From positions 1 through 64,000 of the forward strand of contig FJUW01000164.1 of the NCBI GenBank assembly GCA_900074885.1: a DNA stretch of 64,000 nucleotides, written 5' to 3'. Positions 29,301 to 59,471 of the stretch are shown here, piece by piece (position 1 is the stretch's first letter; the number at the start of each line of letters is the position of its first letter). Below the pieces are notes generated by a model. It was not told the DNA's origin and made no database searches. It saw nothing but the letters and a program-made list of their open reading frames with translations. The translations under genes and the position numbers were made by a program. The DNA is from Rhynchosporium graminicola (taxonomy: Eukaryota; Ascomycota; Leotiomycetes; Helotiales; Ploettnerulaceae).

Positions 29301-32300
29301 AGGCTTAATATTACTTCTAAATGATGTAAATGGGCACTTAAGAAATCCTACACGCTTATTGCAGATGTATAAATTATGTGTTAAGTACAATATAGAACTA
29401 GTATACCCTGAACCTTTGACATTTAATAATGGATGGTTAAGTGGTTTTATAGATAGTGATGGTTCGGTTTATTTTAATGAAGCGTCAGGACAAGTATTTA
29501 TAAGTATAACACAAAAAAATAAATATTTACTAGATCCCCTAATTAGCATATATAGTGGAAGAATAGATATACTTAGTCCAAAAATTGAGGCATTTAAATA
29601 TCTTGTTTACAGAAAGATAGAATTATTTAATTTAATAGACAACTATTTTAATATTTATCCCTTAAAAACAAAAAAGATGAATAGAATTAATTTAATCAAA
29701 GAATTTTATATATTAAAAGTGTCTAAAGATAATAAAGATATAAATAAATTAAAGGATTGGATTTATTTTAAAGATAAATGAGAAAAATTTAAAGATTAAT
29801 AAAGAAATGGTCCAATTTATATTATAGATAAATATTTATATTTATTGTATTAGGTGTTTAATATAAATAGCAAGCTAAAAATATTAAATTTTGCTATACA
29901 GTATTATCCTTAATTAATACTCGCATTTTACAGTTTTTTTTTCAGTTACCCACTGCTTATATGCAGAAGTGAAATCCAGTGTACGGGATTTCATAAGCGT
30001 AGTTGGAGCGGAATTAGATTTGTGTCCGATTACTACCGTAGATAAAGACGGTAAGGTTTATTTAGGTATTTATGATATTAATGATCTTCAGGCATTTTAC
30101 TTAGAATTATTGTATAGTAATAATAAAAATGTAAGGTTAATGCGAGTGAAAAATCCTAGCACAGGTCTATATTGATATGGTATATTTAATAAAATACCTG
30201 TTGAGTTTAAATCTTGTTATACTAAGTTAACTAAAAGTGACTTAAACTATAGCGAAACAGCTTCGGCGGAACGTACCTGCATTCAAATTAACTTTCCATC
30301 GCCTGAAAGATCACAATGATTAAATCTTATTTTACTTAACAAGATACATATTGTAACAGGTTTTCACCGTGAAATATCTATTTTACCTACAAATTTAAAT
30401 TTATTTAATATTAAAATAATAGGTTTGAGATTTTCTGAAGAACCTTGTTCCATACACTAATGCATTAGTAAAAACAATATATAATAAAATAATATTTATT
30501 TTATTATTAGCAATTAGGGATGATGGTGATAGCTGTTGGATTGTCTTCATATAACATAGCTTTATTTCACTTAGTTAATCATGCCTTTTATAAAGGGCTA
30601 TTATTCTTGGGTGCAGGTGCTGTAATTCACGCAGTAGCAGATAACCAAGATTTTAGGAAGTATGGTGGGTTAAGACCATTCTTACCTTTAACATATTCTG
30701 TTATGTTAATAGCTAGTCTTAGTTTAGTAGCCTTCCCTTTTATGACAGGTTTCTATAGTAAAGATTTGATATTAGAATCTGCTTATGGTCAATTTTACTT
30801 TAGTGGTACAGTAGTCTACTGTATAGCAACTATTGGTGCTATCTTCACTACCTTATACTCCGTTAAAGTTTTATATTTAACTTTCTTAACTAATCCTAAC
30901 GGACCGGTGGTTAATTATAAACATGCTCATGAAGGTGATATATTTATGAGTTTACCTCTTATTATATTAGCTATCTTTTCTATATTCTTTGGATATATAA
31001 CTAAAGATATCTTTATAGGTTTAGGTTCAGGTTTCTTTGCGGATAATAGTTTATTTATACATCCTACACATGAAATAATGTTAGATACTGAATTTGCCGT
31101 ACCTACTTTCTTTAAATTATTACCTTTATTCTTTACTGTATCTATGAGTGTTTTAGCTATCGTTCTTTCAGAATTCTTACCTAAAATACTTCTAAGCTTT
31201 AAATTTTCTAGATTAGGTTATATTATATTTGGATTCTTTAATCAACGTTTCTTGATTGAATTATTTTATAATAAATATATAACAGGTTTAGTTCTTAAAT
31301 TAGGTGGTCAAACTACTAAAGTTCTAGATAAAGGGAGTATTGAATTATTAGGACCTTTTGGTTTAGAAAAAGGTTTAATTACTTTAAGTAGAAACATTGC
31401 TAATTTAGATACAGGTGTAATTACAAGTTATGCTCTGTATATCTTAATTGGTTTTATTTTCTATATATTAATACCTTATTTATCTTTAGCTGACAATAGT
31501 TTACTTTTATTATTACTATTAGCATTATTTAGTGTTATAAATATTTATAGTAATAGAAAAAGTAAAGATATTACTATATTGGAAGCTAACATTTTTAGTT
31601 ATTACTTTAGCCTAACTCTTAAAATTCTTAATCATAATAAATTAACTAGAATTGGTTTTATATTATTTACCGTTAGCTTAAGTAAGATAATATTTAACAT
31701 TGGTTCAGAATCTTTTTTTAATTATAATAACTTAATTGCAGCATTATTAACACCTTTAAGTCTTAAATATGCTTTTTACTTCGCTTGTTTAGGGTTAATA
31801 TTAAAAATTATTCTGAATAATTTTAGTATAACTAAAAATGAAAAAAGAGCTTTCTTTTTTGTTATTTTTATTTCATTGCTTAAAGTTTTTGCTAGCGGGG
31901 GGTTCAGCTCAGGTTTTGATCATTTTTTATTTACACTTAATCTACCACTTAATATAGGATGGTTAGCTAATCCTTTTATTGTTTATTTCTCATGGATAGG
32001 GTTATCTATCTATATTCATGACGTGGTTCTATACTTTAGACAAAATAATGCCTTATTTATGGACGCGGGTATAGGTAATAGCAGTGCTGGAAATGGTGCA
32101 AGTAGCCCATCTAACCAAGTTCCAGGGAGCCCATCTCCTAACCAAGTTATAGGGAGCCCATCTAACCAAGATACAAGGAGGCCATCTCTTCCTTCAGGTT
32201 ATATTTTTTGTATTTATGACGTATCCGTAAATCAGAAGATGGATGAATTGCTTTTCCGTCTTTCAAGTTATAATCGCTATAATGATCTTAGATTTAAAAA

Positions 32301-32541
32301 AAGCAATTTTTTTACACATATTGTGGGTAGAGATTTAACGCCTTTTTCTGATAGGGAAAAAACTTATATAGTTAGGTGTGGGAACAATACACTAGGCGAA
32401 GGCCGCGTGTATATTGAGGATGGCCCTAACGGTCGGGGTTTAATGTACTGAAACCGTCGAAAGAATGTGGCCTTAGAAGTTACAAAGAATGATATAGATG
32501 AGGTATATTATTGAATAGATTTTGCTAGAAGACAAAGATAG
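26369..32541 (+). CDS. nad5: NADH dehydrogenase subunit 5 with ~320 extra C-terminal residues (three exons)
   Basis: Exons 26369-27126, 28422-28587 and 30511-32541 give 984 residues. The first ~655 are a normal Nad5, the distal proton-pumping subunit of complex [59 protein letters not shown], lateral-helix region and final helix [15 protein letters not shown]. The usual end is about residue 655. The frame goes on through more hydrophobic segments (residues ~670-830), a Ser/Pro/Gly/Asn linker with a repeated [13 protein letters not shown] unit (~840-870) and a globular end ([19 protein letters not shown] ... [11 protein letters not shown]), stopping at TAG 32539-32541. The extension uses both TGG and UGA for Trp. 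Function of the extension unknown. Confidence 0.92.
27127..28421 (+). mobile_element. nad5 intron 1, group I, with LAGLIDADG ORF
   Basis: Inserted in AATMV|TAGVY. Core: CTATATGCTGGAACTGCC (~27173), AATCAGCAGGAAAC (~27291), TCTTCAGAGACTACACGCG (~27339), GATATAGTCCGATCC (~28249). Confidence 0.86.
27436..28248 (+). CDS. LAGLIDADG endonuclease, N-terminus degraded, in nad5 intron 1
   Basis: Two motifs are clear: [17 protein letters not shown] and [18 protein letters not shown], separated by ~105 residues, so this is a single-chain two-motif enzyme of about 270 residues ending TAA 28246-28248. A stop codon lies directly before the first motif and the region upstream is broken by an A run (27408-27420) and several stops, so no start codon is visible. 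Probably inactive, or misread at the homopolymer. Confidence 0.75.
28588..29799 (+). CDS. LAGLIDADG endonuclease in nad5 intron 2
   Basis: In frame with nad5 exon 2 and open to TAA 29797-29799, with UGA Trp codons at 28795, 29116 and 29779. The N-terminal ~175 residues are AT-driven, hydrophobic and basic; the domain follows with [19 protein letters not shown] and [17 protein letters not shown]. Both motif acids are kept. It resembles the cox1 intron 4 enzyme in motif spacing and flanks (GGSIKA..ALRYRL type), so the two introns are probably related. Confidence 0.88.
29918..30460 (+). CDS. Orphan ORF / possible extra terminal exon in nad5 intron 2
   Basis: Open from 29918 to TAA 30458-30460 with UGA Trp codons at 30173 and 30317. 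The only in-phase splice site preceded by G is 29971|29972, which would join nad5 exon 2 in frame. The encoded ~160 residues ([50 protein letters not shown]) match no family I know and look like a folded soluble domain. Its place, after the intron core and before the real exon, is the same as for the extra exons in cox1 and cox2. Confidence 0.5.
31560..32541 (+). other. Non-canonical nad5 extension
   Basis: In-frame continuation of nad5 beyond its normal end. It comprises a hydrophobic half (about four membrane segments), a 27-bp-type repeat encoding S-P-S-N-Q-V-G-S-P units at 32097-32180 and a charged terminal domain of ~100 residues. No match recognised. Confidence 0.7.
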
Positions 32542-32662
32542 ATGAGTTCTCATACCACCTTTCACTAGCCGTCTTACCCTGCCTTAATTAGACACATAGT
32601 TATATAAAACCTTTATACATACTGGTATATATTATATAAATAAATTTTTATTTTCTTATATT

Positions 32663-32691
32663 ATAAGCTGTTTAATGGTTTCTAATGTTTA
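32663..32691 (+). repeat. Dispersed repeat copy 2
   Basis: Identical to 18939-18967 (ATAAGCTGTTTAATGGTTTC then TAATGTTTA). It lies between the nad5 end and the polymerase remnant. Nothing else is recognisable in 32542-32933. Confidence 0.75.
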
Positions 32692-32933
32692 AAGTTTTTT
32701 TTATATATAAAAAAAAACTATATAAGAATTTTATATGATAGTCTATCCTGACTGAAGCATAGACTTGTTTTGTCACGTAAGATGTATCCTGCTGGGCATC
32801 GTCAGAGTCAGCGCGATAAGTGAAGTTAGGTATAGGGATATCTATCTATTATACGTTTAGTGGTGGAATGCTGGCACATATATTGGTACTGGTATTATAA
32901 GAGCCACTATTAACATTAACTCATCATGAATAC

Positions 32934-34448
32934 CTATATATACTTTTTTTTATCTCTTAAAATTATATTTAGGTATAGCTGTTTAATGGTTTCATACGTA
33001 GTACATAAATCATCTAAACTACCTGATAAAATGTTGAAGCTATCCACTAACTTTATTTGGTATTTAACCTTAACGTCTTTATTAACTACCACACCATTTT
33101 TAACAATAGCTTTAGGAGTACCCGTGATAGTCATACTTAGAAATTTAGATCCATGACAGGATAATCTAACCTGATATTTATCAGACTTAATTAAAAGACG
33201 TAATAAAAAATATATATCAAAACCACCTAAGTTGTGTACATAAAAAGTATATTTATCATACTTCCTTTAAACTAAATCCTTTAAACATCTCATTATTAAT
33301 TCATTAGAGTCTAAAGTATCTTTATCTATATAATAATTATTGTTATTTTTAGTATGAAAACCTATAGCATATACTTTACTTATACCATCAGATTTATATG
33401 TTTCTAAGTCAAATGTACCTATATAAGGATCCGCTGTATTATACTTATCCACAACTTTTTTCCCTTTAACCTATGTTAATTTAACTACAATAGAACTACT
33501 TACGACTGACCTATTATGGATATCGATAACTTTAGTAACATTGTTAATAGTTCTACTAAAAGTATTAGGTGTTAAATATATATCCGTAGCGTCAATAATA
33601 TGACCACCGTCTACAGTAATAACATTTATTTTATGCATGTTTTTATTATCTATTGTTGTGTCTTTATTAATTATAGTAACGAATTTTTTGTTTTCACTAT
33701 TATAAACAAAGGAATCACTAGCAACGGTAAAATCACCCTTTAACCTTCTTTTATTAATCATTTGTATAAGGTCTTTATAGTTATCTAATAATATGTGTTT
33801 AACAATGTTACTATCTTCATCAATTACTAGATAAAGAGGAGTACTATACTTATTAAGATCCATGGTTAAAGGTAAAATAATAAAATCGACTAACTTCAAA
33901 TCATTCTTAGGAAGATCCATTAAATCAATATTATGTCCTAAGTTGTCAATATTATAAGAATTAGAATATAATTTAGAAACTTCTTCAGTGTATCTAACTT
34001 TATAAGCAATGATTTGTATAGAAGAAATAGAATCAGCGGTATACTTATATTCATCCATAGAATGATTTAACCTAAATAAGAGAGTCAGATGTAAACTACT
34101 TAAATCAGCGTAGTTATGGGTATAATCCGAGATAGATAAAGCATATTGACAACCTAACATCTTATATACAGATGTGTTACCATAACAAACTCTGAAAAGT
34201 ACAGCATATCTTGAAGATAAATCCAAAGATAAAGTTAATTTATTAACGAATTCATCTTTAAAAAAGAACTCTTTAGGAGAAAAGGTAATCTCTTTAAAGT
34301 GTATCTTAACATGTGTAGTAATAAGAGGAGAGTTATGTATACCACTAATAGGAAAATTATTAAAAATAGGATATCTAATCATAGAAGGGTAGCGAATAAA
34401 CCTAGAAGTGGAAAGACCACCATAATGTGTGTTGTTTATTTTAACCAT
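32934..34448 (-). pseudogene. dpoB: Family B (plasmid-type) DNA polymerase remnant A
   Basis: On the minus strand one frame runs from ATG 34448 to 32934 with two internal stops (TAG at 33471-33473, TAA at 33267-33269). An N-terminal domain of ~330 residues is followed by the exonuclease motifs of protein-primed polymerases: Exo I IGTFDLETY (~33410) and Exo II YTFYVHNLGGFDIYFLL (~33230), then FNILSGSLDDLC. The polymerase domain is missing. Such genes come from mitochondrial linear plasmids integrated into the chromosome. The copy is dead as written. Confidence 0.85.
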
Positions 34449-34825
34449 ATTTTTTCTTTGTTTTTGTACAATATTGTACGTTACTTAATCAAGATGCAAC
34501 TAAAATTGAGTAAAGAAACCTTGGCCTAAACAACTTACTAAGTAAGAAGTAGGTCCGACACAATAATCCATCACTAATTAACAAACAACTCTAATTTAAA
34601 TTGTTAACCTGGTAATCTATATAGTGATAAATCATAGATATTCCCCAATGATTAAAGGTCCGATAGTCTAAAGAACACAACGTCTTCCTCATATCTATCC
34701 TTCTTTTAATGGATATAATAAAACCATTTCAGGTATTGGTCCATAAGAATAAAGAGTTGAACATGAGGGGTATCACGTTAAGAATCCCTTAAGGTATATT
34801 CATACCATAACGGACGTCTATAAAG

Positions 34826-35092
34826 TTAACCATCTGAGTAGTATATATCATTCTCAATATAATTATATTCATCCATCGAAACAACTAAACGTGTAACCCG
34901 TAGATTATGTAATTCAGTCAAAGTAGCAAAATTCTGGGTATAATCCGAAATGGCTAAAGCATATTGCCTCCCAAGCATTTTGTATGTGGAGGAATCACCA
35001 TAACAAACTCTAAACATAAGAGCATACCTTAAAGAAAAGTCTAAAGAATGAGATAATTTCTTCTGGAACTCCGAGGGATCAAAAAAGTGCAT
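34826..35092 (-). pseudogene. DNA polymerase remnant B (partial duplicate of A)
   Basis: 88 residues (SLRYALMFRVCYGDSSTYKM, YALAISDYTQNFATL, SMDEYNY) match the N-terminal part of remnant A (RYAVLFRVCYGNTSVYKM, YALSISDYTHNYADL). The non-coding flanks are duplicated too: 34491-34560 resembles 35326-35400 and 34612-34680 resembles 35472-35535. This points to a tandem duplication of about 0.83-0.86 kb. Confidence 0.75.
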
Positions 35093-35743
35093 AGGAGAAA
35101 AATAAATTTCTTTAAATTTAACCTTAGTAATAGAGTTGTAAATAAAATGACTATTCTCATGAATATGACGAAGAGATTTTATCTTAATATAATAAAAAAA
35201 AATCTCGAATTATTCTGGTTGTAAAAATTAATAATATTATAACCCGTGAGAATTTTTCTGCGTGTGAGTGTGTAAGGCATCATTTTATTCTTATTTTTAA
35301 TATTTTTATTGATATATCTAACATAATCAAGAATGCAACTATAATTGAGTAATCAAACCCTGATCACTTACTAAATAATAAGCGATCTCACTAATAGTCA
35401 ACCAGCCTTTTTATTTTTTACACCTCCGGCTCCAAACTAAAAAATGGATAGTTAGTATTACATACATGGTATTCTATAGTAATAAATCAATTGATATTCA
35501 CCAATAATTAAAGGTACGACTACTCTAAAGACAATAAACGAGTCTTAATGGTATATATAATTTTATATAATATATAATATATAATATAAAATAATTGTAA
35601 TTATAAAGCCAGAACAATTTCAGGTTCTGGAGACAACAAAAAAAGTTACAAAAACCACCAGTGATGAATTAGAGCCTTTACGAGGTATTCACCTCGTTAC
35701 GGGCGTCTACTGAAAAGAAGAATGTTATTGTCTATATCTGCGG

Positions 35744-37091
35744 CTAGTAATATTTTTGTGTGTGTAAATATTGTTCATATGGCTTATATACCTCCGTTAT
35801 ACCACCATAATAACCTTGTTTTATATCCCTGTATATACTAGGTTTCAGAATTCTAGGTATGTTACCTGCGTAATATTTACTTAAATATATTTTCATAGCT
35901 AGTCCCGATATCGTAACCGACTCCATAATGTTTATTTGATAATCTTTAAAAATCTGTGTATTAGCTCTATTAATTATTTCAAATAAACAATTTAAATCAT
36001 TTCGAAGATATTTAAGAGTTTCATCTTTGAATTATCAAAGTTCAGTATTTATTTTTCTATATTCTTCTATAGATATATTGTTATAATAATCCATAGCAGG
36101 TGTAGAACCAATGTATTCTAAAGGATTTCTTGTAGAAAATTTATAAGGAAAAAGAGATTTAGATGTTTTAACGCCAAAATCTTCACTTAATTTTTTTAGA
36201 CTAGATGTTAATATACCGTAACTATCCTTTATAACTAAACTATAAATACCTTTCTTGATAGTAACTTTAATAATCTTATCATCTCTTAGTATTGGGTTTA
36301 TGTTATATTTAGAATTTTCTGATTCTAAACTTTCGTTATAGTCTTATAAAATCTTTAGTATAAATACAACATCATAACCTCCCCCTTTTTTTATGTGAAT
36401 AAAAAGTAATATTTTTATATTTAGGTCTAAGTAATTCATCTATCATATTTAATACTAGAACATTACGGTTAAATTTTTTATCTATATAATACACAACAGG
36501 ATTTTCATTTAGATTTGTCCTAAACCCTAGAGCATATAGTTTATGTATATTATCATCCTCTAAATATGTTTCTAAATCAATAACACCTATATTAGGATTA
36601 GCTCATCATGTTCTGGATTTAACTTTATAACTTTCTATAGGTTTAAAGGTTATTTTATTAGATTTATCCATTGCTATATTATCTACTATATGCAAAGTTT
36701 CACTACCTCTAAATCTAGATACCTTATTACCATCGGTAGTATCAACTACACTACTGAGTAATACACCAGATAACGAATATTTTATCTTTTCAACCTGGTT
36801 ATCTTTTAAAATCCTAATTACCAATATATAATCTATACGGCTCTTTATATGATAAAACTTACAAGACATATCAAAACTTGTACGTATGTCTTTATGCTTA
36901 TTACGAATAAGATGGTTCTTTTCATTAATTTTATCTAATAAATTAATTAATACACCTTGGATATTGACTGGTATATAAGTAACTATGTTATTCTCACCTA
37001 CAACAAACAAAGCTTTACCTAAATAATTTTCTTCGGTATTACTAGGTATAGAAAGACTAGCCGTAGTACTTATTCTTATACTAGGGACCAT
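35744..37091 (-). pseudogene. DNA polymerase remnant C
   Basis: Minus strand. Residues from 37091 to 36606 form an N-terminal domain; the frame continues through UGA Trp codons to Exo I (IGVIDLETY, ~36580), then breaks. Further down, pieces with TLKYLRNDLNCLFEI (Exo III region, ~36010) and IKQGYYGGITEVY (the YxGG linker motif of protein-primed polymerases, ~35805) remain, separated by stops such as TAA near 36037. The catalytic polymerase motifs are absent. It is a different and more complete relic than A. Confidence 0.8.
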
Positions 37092-37893
37092 ATTAAGAAT
37101 ATTTGTGTCAATTAAAATATCACTATATAATTTTTTATCTAAAATTCTTAAATAAATTTGTAAACGATTTCATCGTCTGACAAATTGTAACTGGCTAAAT
37201 ATTCTTCCAATCTTACTAATGCATCATTATATTGCGTCACTAAATCCTCTTTGTTATCTTATGAAAATACAAATTGGTTACCCGCCATAAATAAATTATC
37301 TTTGTTATATCTAACTTTGATATAAACAGTATAAATATTATAACCCCTCCCTTCGAGAGCTCAGGATAAATTAATAGTAAACGATTTCAAATCATAAAAA
37401 CTTATTATACTTAAATAAACATGATAAAACTTATTTTTCCTTCCATCGTATTGGATGGGTATAGGTAACGCGTAACTACTGTAAAAACGAGTATTCATGT
37501 TTGTAAAAAAAAACCTCATTACGTTATAAGCAAGCTCGTAAAGACAAGCAAACTAACTATAACTAAGCTGACAACCACCTTGTATTTACAAACAAGGGTA
37601 GAGGAAAATGGCAGTCAACATACAAAAGTGCTATGATATGGCGATGTGACTTGAACACATATAACGTGCAGGGCTACGCAGTTTTAATTAAACTAAACCA
37701 AATCAAATTTAAATATTATAGCGTATCTACCATAAAACAGTTAAAATTATTGAAGAATACCATAAAGCTAAAATGCGTAAAATGGCGTAGTTTATGAAGC
37801 TATAAAAAGCATAAAATAAAACACAAAATGACATAATTGTGTCCAAACAGGTTATAGCTTCATTAACAGGCATTAAAAATGTTCTAACTAATA

Positions 37894-38409
37894 GTGTATC
37901 CCCCCCCCTTTAATATAGTTATATTATCTCTATCTTCCACAATATTTAGTTTAGGTATCTTTAATTTAGCTATGAACATACCTAGTTTATTAAATCCTGT
38001 CGAGACTCCTAGTGGTATTAATCCTGAAAGTTTACGATCAGGTCCAAAGGGTAATCCTTCAGGAGATCCTAAGGGTGATCCTTCTGGAGGTCCTCGTCCG
38101 CTATTTCGAGGACAAGTGTCCCTTAAAGTTATACTACTAACTAAGTTAGAGAGTCAACTTGAGGCCTCTCGTATGGTAAATAACAATCTTGACCAATACC
38201 ACGTATATTCCAAAAGAAGGTCGTTGGGTACTAGGCTTTATACAGGTACTGAATTGAATAATTACCTAATAAGAAACGTATCCCACCTTGAACATGCTTT
38301 TATAAAGGATAACCCACAGGTTGTTATTATAAGGGCGGAAAGGAATTGAATACTAAGACCAACCACAGCGACTTTAGATAGAATACAAGCAACTTTCCCG
38401 GACAATTAA
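37894..38409 (+). CDS. Orphan membrane-anchored ORF upstream of cob
   Basis: 171 residues from GTG 37894 to TAA 38407-38409, with UGA Trp at 38347. A hydrophobic segment (IVILSLSSTIFSLGIFNLAM) is followed by a Pro/Gly/Ser linker (repeats of GDPKGDPSGG type, residues ~46-68) and a ~100-residue charged domain (SLKVILLTKLESQLEASRM, VVIIRAERNWILR). The start is unsure because it follows a C9 run. No family recognised. It has the same linker-plus-domain design as the other tails. Confidence 0.5.
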
Positions 38410-38628
38410 TACTTACTTAATTGAGGTTTAATTAGTAATATGAGTATCGCATTGTAAATACTCTCTTAACAAGCATTTTTTTTTTTACTAAAAATGCCCT
38501 TAGTAAATGTTTATATAGTTTAATTTAACTACTAGAACACTACACTAATAATTAAAAATTAAAAATTTATGTAATTATTTTATCATTCTAACTTCTAGAT
38601 AAAATAATAAACAATACAACAATTAAAA

Positions 38629-39819
38629 ATGAGAATATTTAAGAGTCATCCTTTATTAAAATTGGTTAATTCCTATATAATCGATTCACCACAACCATCT
38701 AATCTAAGCTACTTATGAAATTTTGGTTCTTTATTAGCCGTTTGTTTAGCTATACAAATAGTTACAGGTGTAACATTGGCTATGCATTACAACCCTAGTA
38801 TATTAGAAGCGTTTAATTCCATAGAACATATTATGCGTGATGTAAATAACGGATGATTAATACGTTACTTACATAGTAACACTGCATCTTTTTTCTTCTT
38901 CCTAGTGTATTTACACATGGGTAGAGGTTTATATTATGGGTCATACAGAGCACCTAGAACATTAGTATGAACAATAGGTACATTTATATTCATATTAATG
39001 ATCGTTACAGCATTCTTGGGTTATGTGCTTCCTTATGGACAGATGTCTTTATGAGGTGCCACAGTTATAACTAATCTTATGAGTGCTATACCTTGAATAG
39101 GTCAAGACATTGTTGAGTTTATCTGAGGGGGTTTTTCTGTTAATAATGCAACTTTAAATAGATTCTTTGCATTACATTTTGTTTTACCGTTTATATTAGC
39201 TGCATTAGTATTAATGCACTTAATAGCCTTACACGATAGTGCAGGGTCAGGTAATCCTTTAGGTGTATCAGGTAATTACGATAGATTACCTTTTGCTCCT
39301 TACTTCTTATTCAAAGATTTAATAACTATCTTTTTATTTATCTTTGTATTAAGTTTATTCGTATTCTTCATGCCTAACGTATTAGGTGATAGTGAAAATT
39401 ACGTTGTAGCTAACCCTATGCAAACTCCACCTGCGATAGTTCCGGAGTGATATTTACTACCTTTCTATGCTATATTAAGATCTATACCTAACAAATTATT
39501 AGGTGTTATAGCTATGCTTAGTGCTATATTAGTTATATTAGCTATGCCATTTACAGATTTAAGTAGATCTAGAGGTATACAATTTAGACCTTTAAGTAAA
39601 ATAGCTTTTTATATTTTTGTTGCTAATTTCTTAATATTAATGGTGTTAGGTGCTAAACACGTTGAATCACCATTCATAGAATTTGGACAAATAAGTACCG
39701 TAATATATTTCTCACACTTTTTAATCATAGTGCCTTTGGTTTCTTTAATAGAAAACAGTTTAATAGATTTAAACACGTCAATAGACTATTCTTCGCCTTC
39801 CGTTTTAGAAAAAGCGTAA
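38629..39819 (+). CDS. cob: Apocytochrome b
   Basis: Cob is the central membrane subunit of complex III, holding haems bL and bH and the two quinone sites. ATG 38629 to TAA 39817-39819 gives 396 residues without introns. The paired haem histidines are in VTLAMHYNP / [10 protein letters not shown] and FALHFVLPF / [10 protein letters not shown]; the Qo motif PEWY is at 39442-39453. UGA is used for Trp. Length is normal. The lack of introns contrasts with cox1. Confidence 0.97.
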
Positions 39820-39837
39820 TTAACATTGTAACAGTAG

Positions 39838-40110
39838 TTTACAATATACCTGTCGTCTATAATTTTTAATGTCTTTTTTGCATTAGCCATTAGTTCATCT
39901 TTTCTCTTATTTTGGCCATTAGATCTTATTCATTTTTACGCATTAGGTCATATACAAGTTATGGAGGGTGTGGATACTGCTATCCCATACAGTATTTATT
40001 TATTAGCTATGGCCTTAGTCATTAACGGTGGTTGTGGTTTAAGCCGATTATCCTACGGAATAGAAGTTAATTATAGAAAAGTAAACCCGAACAAACTTAT
40101 TCTGATATAA
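39838..40110 (+). CDS. Small orphan ORF after cob
   Basis: 90 codons open from 39838 to TAA 40108-40110 without an early ATG (first ATG at 39961). Two hydrophobic stretches (VFFALAISSSFLLFWPL and YSIYLLAMALVINGGCG) suggest a membrane protein. It shares the cob frame but three stop codons separate them. Function unknown; it may be non-coding. Confidence 0.35.
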   Translation, partial: FTIYLSSIIFNVFFALAISSSFLLFWPLDLIHFYALGHIQVMEGVDTAIPYSIYLLAMALVINGGCGLSRLSYGIEVNYRKVNPNKLILI

Positions 40111-40301
40111 TTCTTTTTTCATTCTATGCTTTATATTCCTTTTTTATCCTCTTAATACAACATATGTTTTTAAATGGGTTATTTTTATTTGGCTTTATTC
40201 TTTATTCGCTATTTACATTCTTATTATTAGAAATATAAATTTCTAATACTTAACCTCGAATAGTTCCGTTATTACATAAAGATATTGGTAATAAAAAAGA
40301 A

Positions 40302-40355
40302 GCTTAATGGGATTTTAAATAGATTATATGCATTACAGTTTGTTTTACCTTTATT
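40302..40355 (+). pseudogene. Fragment of cob
   Basis: About 50 nt here resemble cob around 39145-39195 (TTTAAATAGATT..TGCATTACA.TTTGTTTTACC). It is a short stray duplicate in the cob-cox1 spacer (40111-40897). The same spacer holds a stem with a GCGA tetraloop (AAGGC-GCGA-GCCTT near 40387) and no gene. Confidence 0.6.
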
Positions 40356-40897
40356 GACTTATAATTTATAATCTCTAACTAGAGTAAGGCGCGAGCCTTG
40401 CCCTGCTAGAGAGATATAAGTAGTGGGGGGCAAGATCCTTACGGGTATTTATATTCCAAAAACCCTTTAAGTATTATAAAGGTTATAATCCCTTAGGGTT
40501 AATACAGTATTATAAATATATATGTGTTAACTAATTCTGGGTTTATATACTTTTTTTTCTTATGTAAATACTAAGACAAAAGTTTTTTTTATTTAAGACT
40601 AAAAGAACCTAAACCCTAAATAGTTAATTTTTTAGGTCTCTTAAGATAGTTTATATTTTTTAGTTTCGTGCAAGACAACTATAGACTATATTAAGAAGCA
40701 TAATTTAAATATTAACCTACCTAATGCTTGTAATAAAGTTTATTACTTTATTTATTTATAAAAAAAAAAGCATAGAGTGATGGTCTCGTTGTTTGCCTGC
40801 TGCCCATCTCCATCTCTACGATGTTTTATCTAACAATAACACATCAGAGCAACCTGAGGAGACGCAAAAGTCAAATATATCTGTCTTAAGATCAAGT

Positions 40898-59420
<18,523 letters not shown>

Positions 59421-59471
59421 CTTATCCTTTTAATTATTAAGCTAAGTTATATTAAAGAATATCTATAGGTA

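Larger units (their letters stand above)
28588..30510 (+). mobile_element. nad5 intron 2, group I, with LAGLIDADG ORF and a possible extra exon
   Basis: Inserted in STMS|QLGMM; the intron starts CAATTGG, mimicking the following exon (CAATTAGGG), as expected from co-conversion. It ends in G 30510. Confidence 0.83.

Noticed and set aside
37605..37720. Minus-strand tRNA-like sequence with a good T arm (ATGTG-TTCAAGT-CACAT)
   Set aside because: The acceptor pairs only partly and no anticodon arm forms; too weak to annotate.
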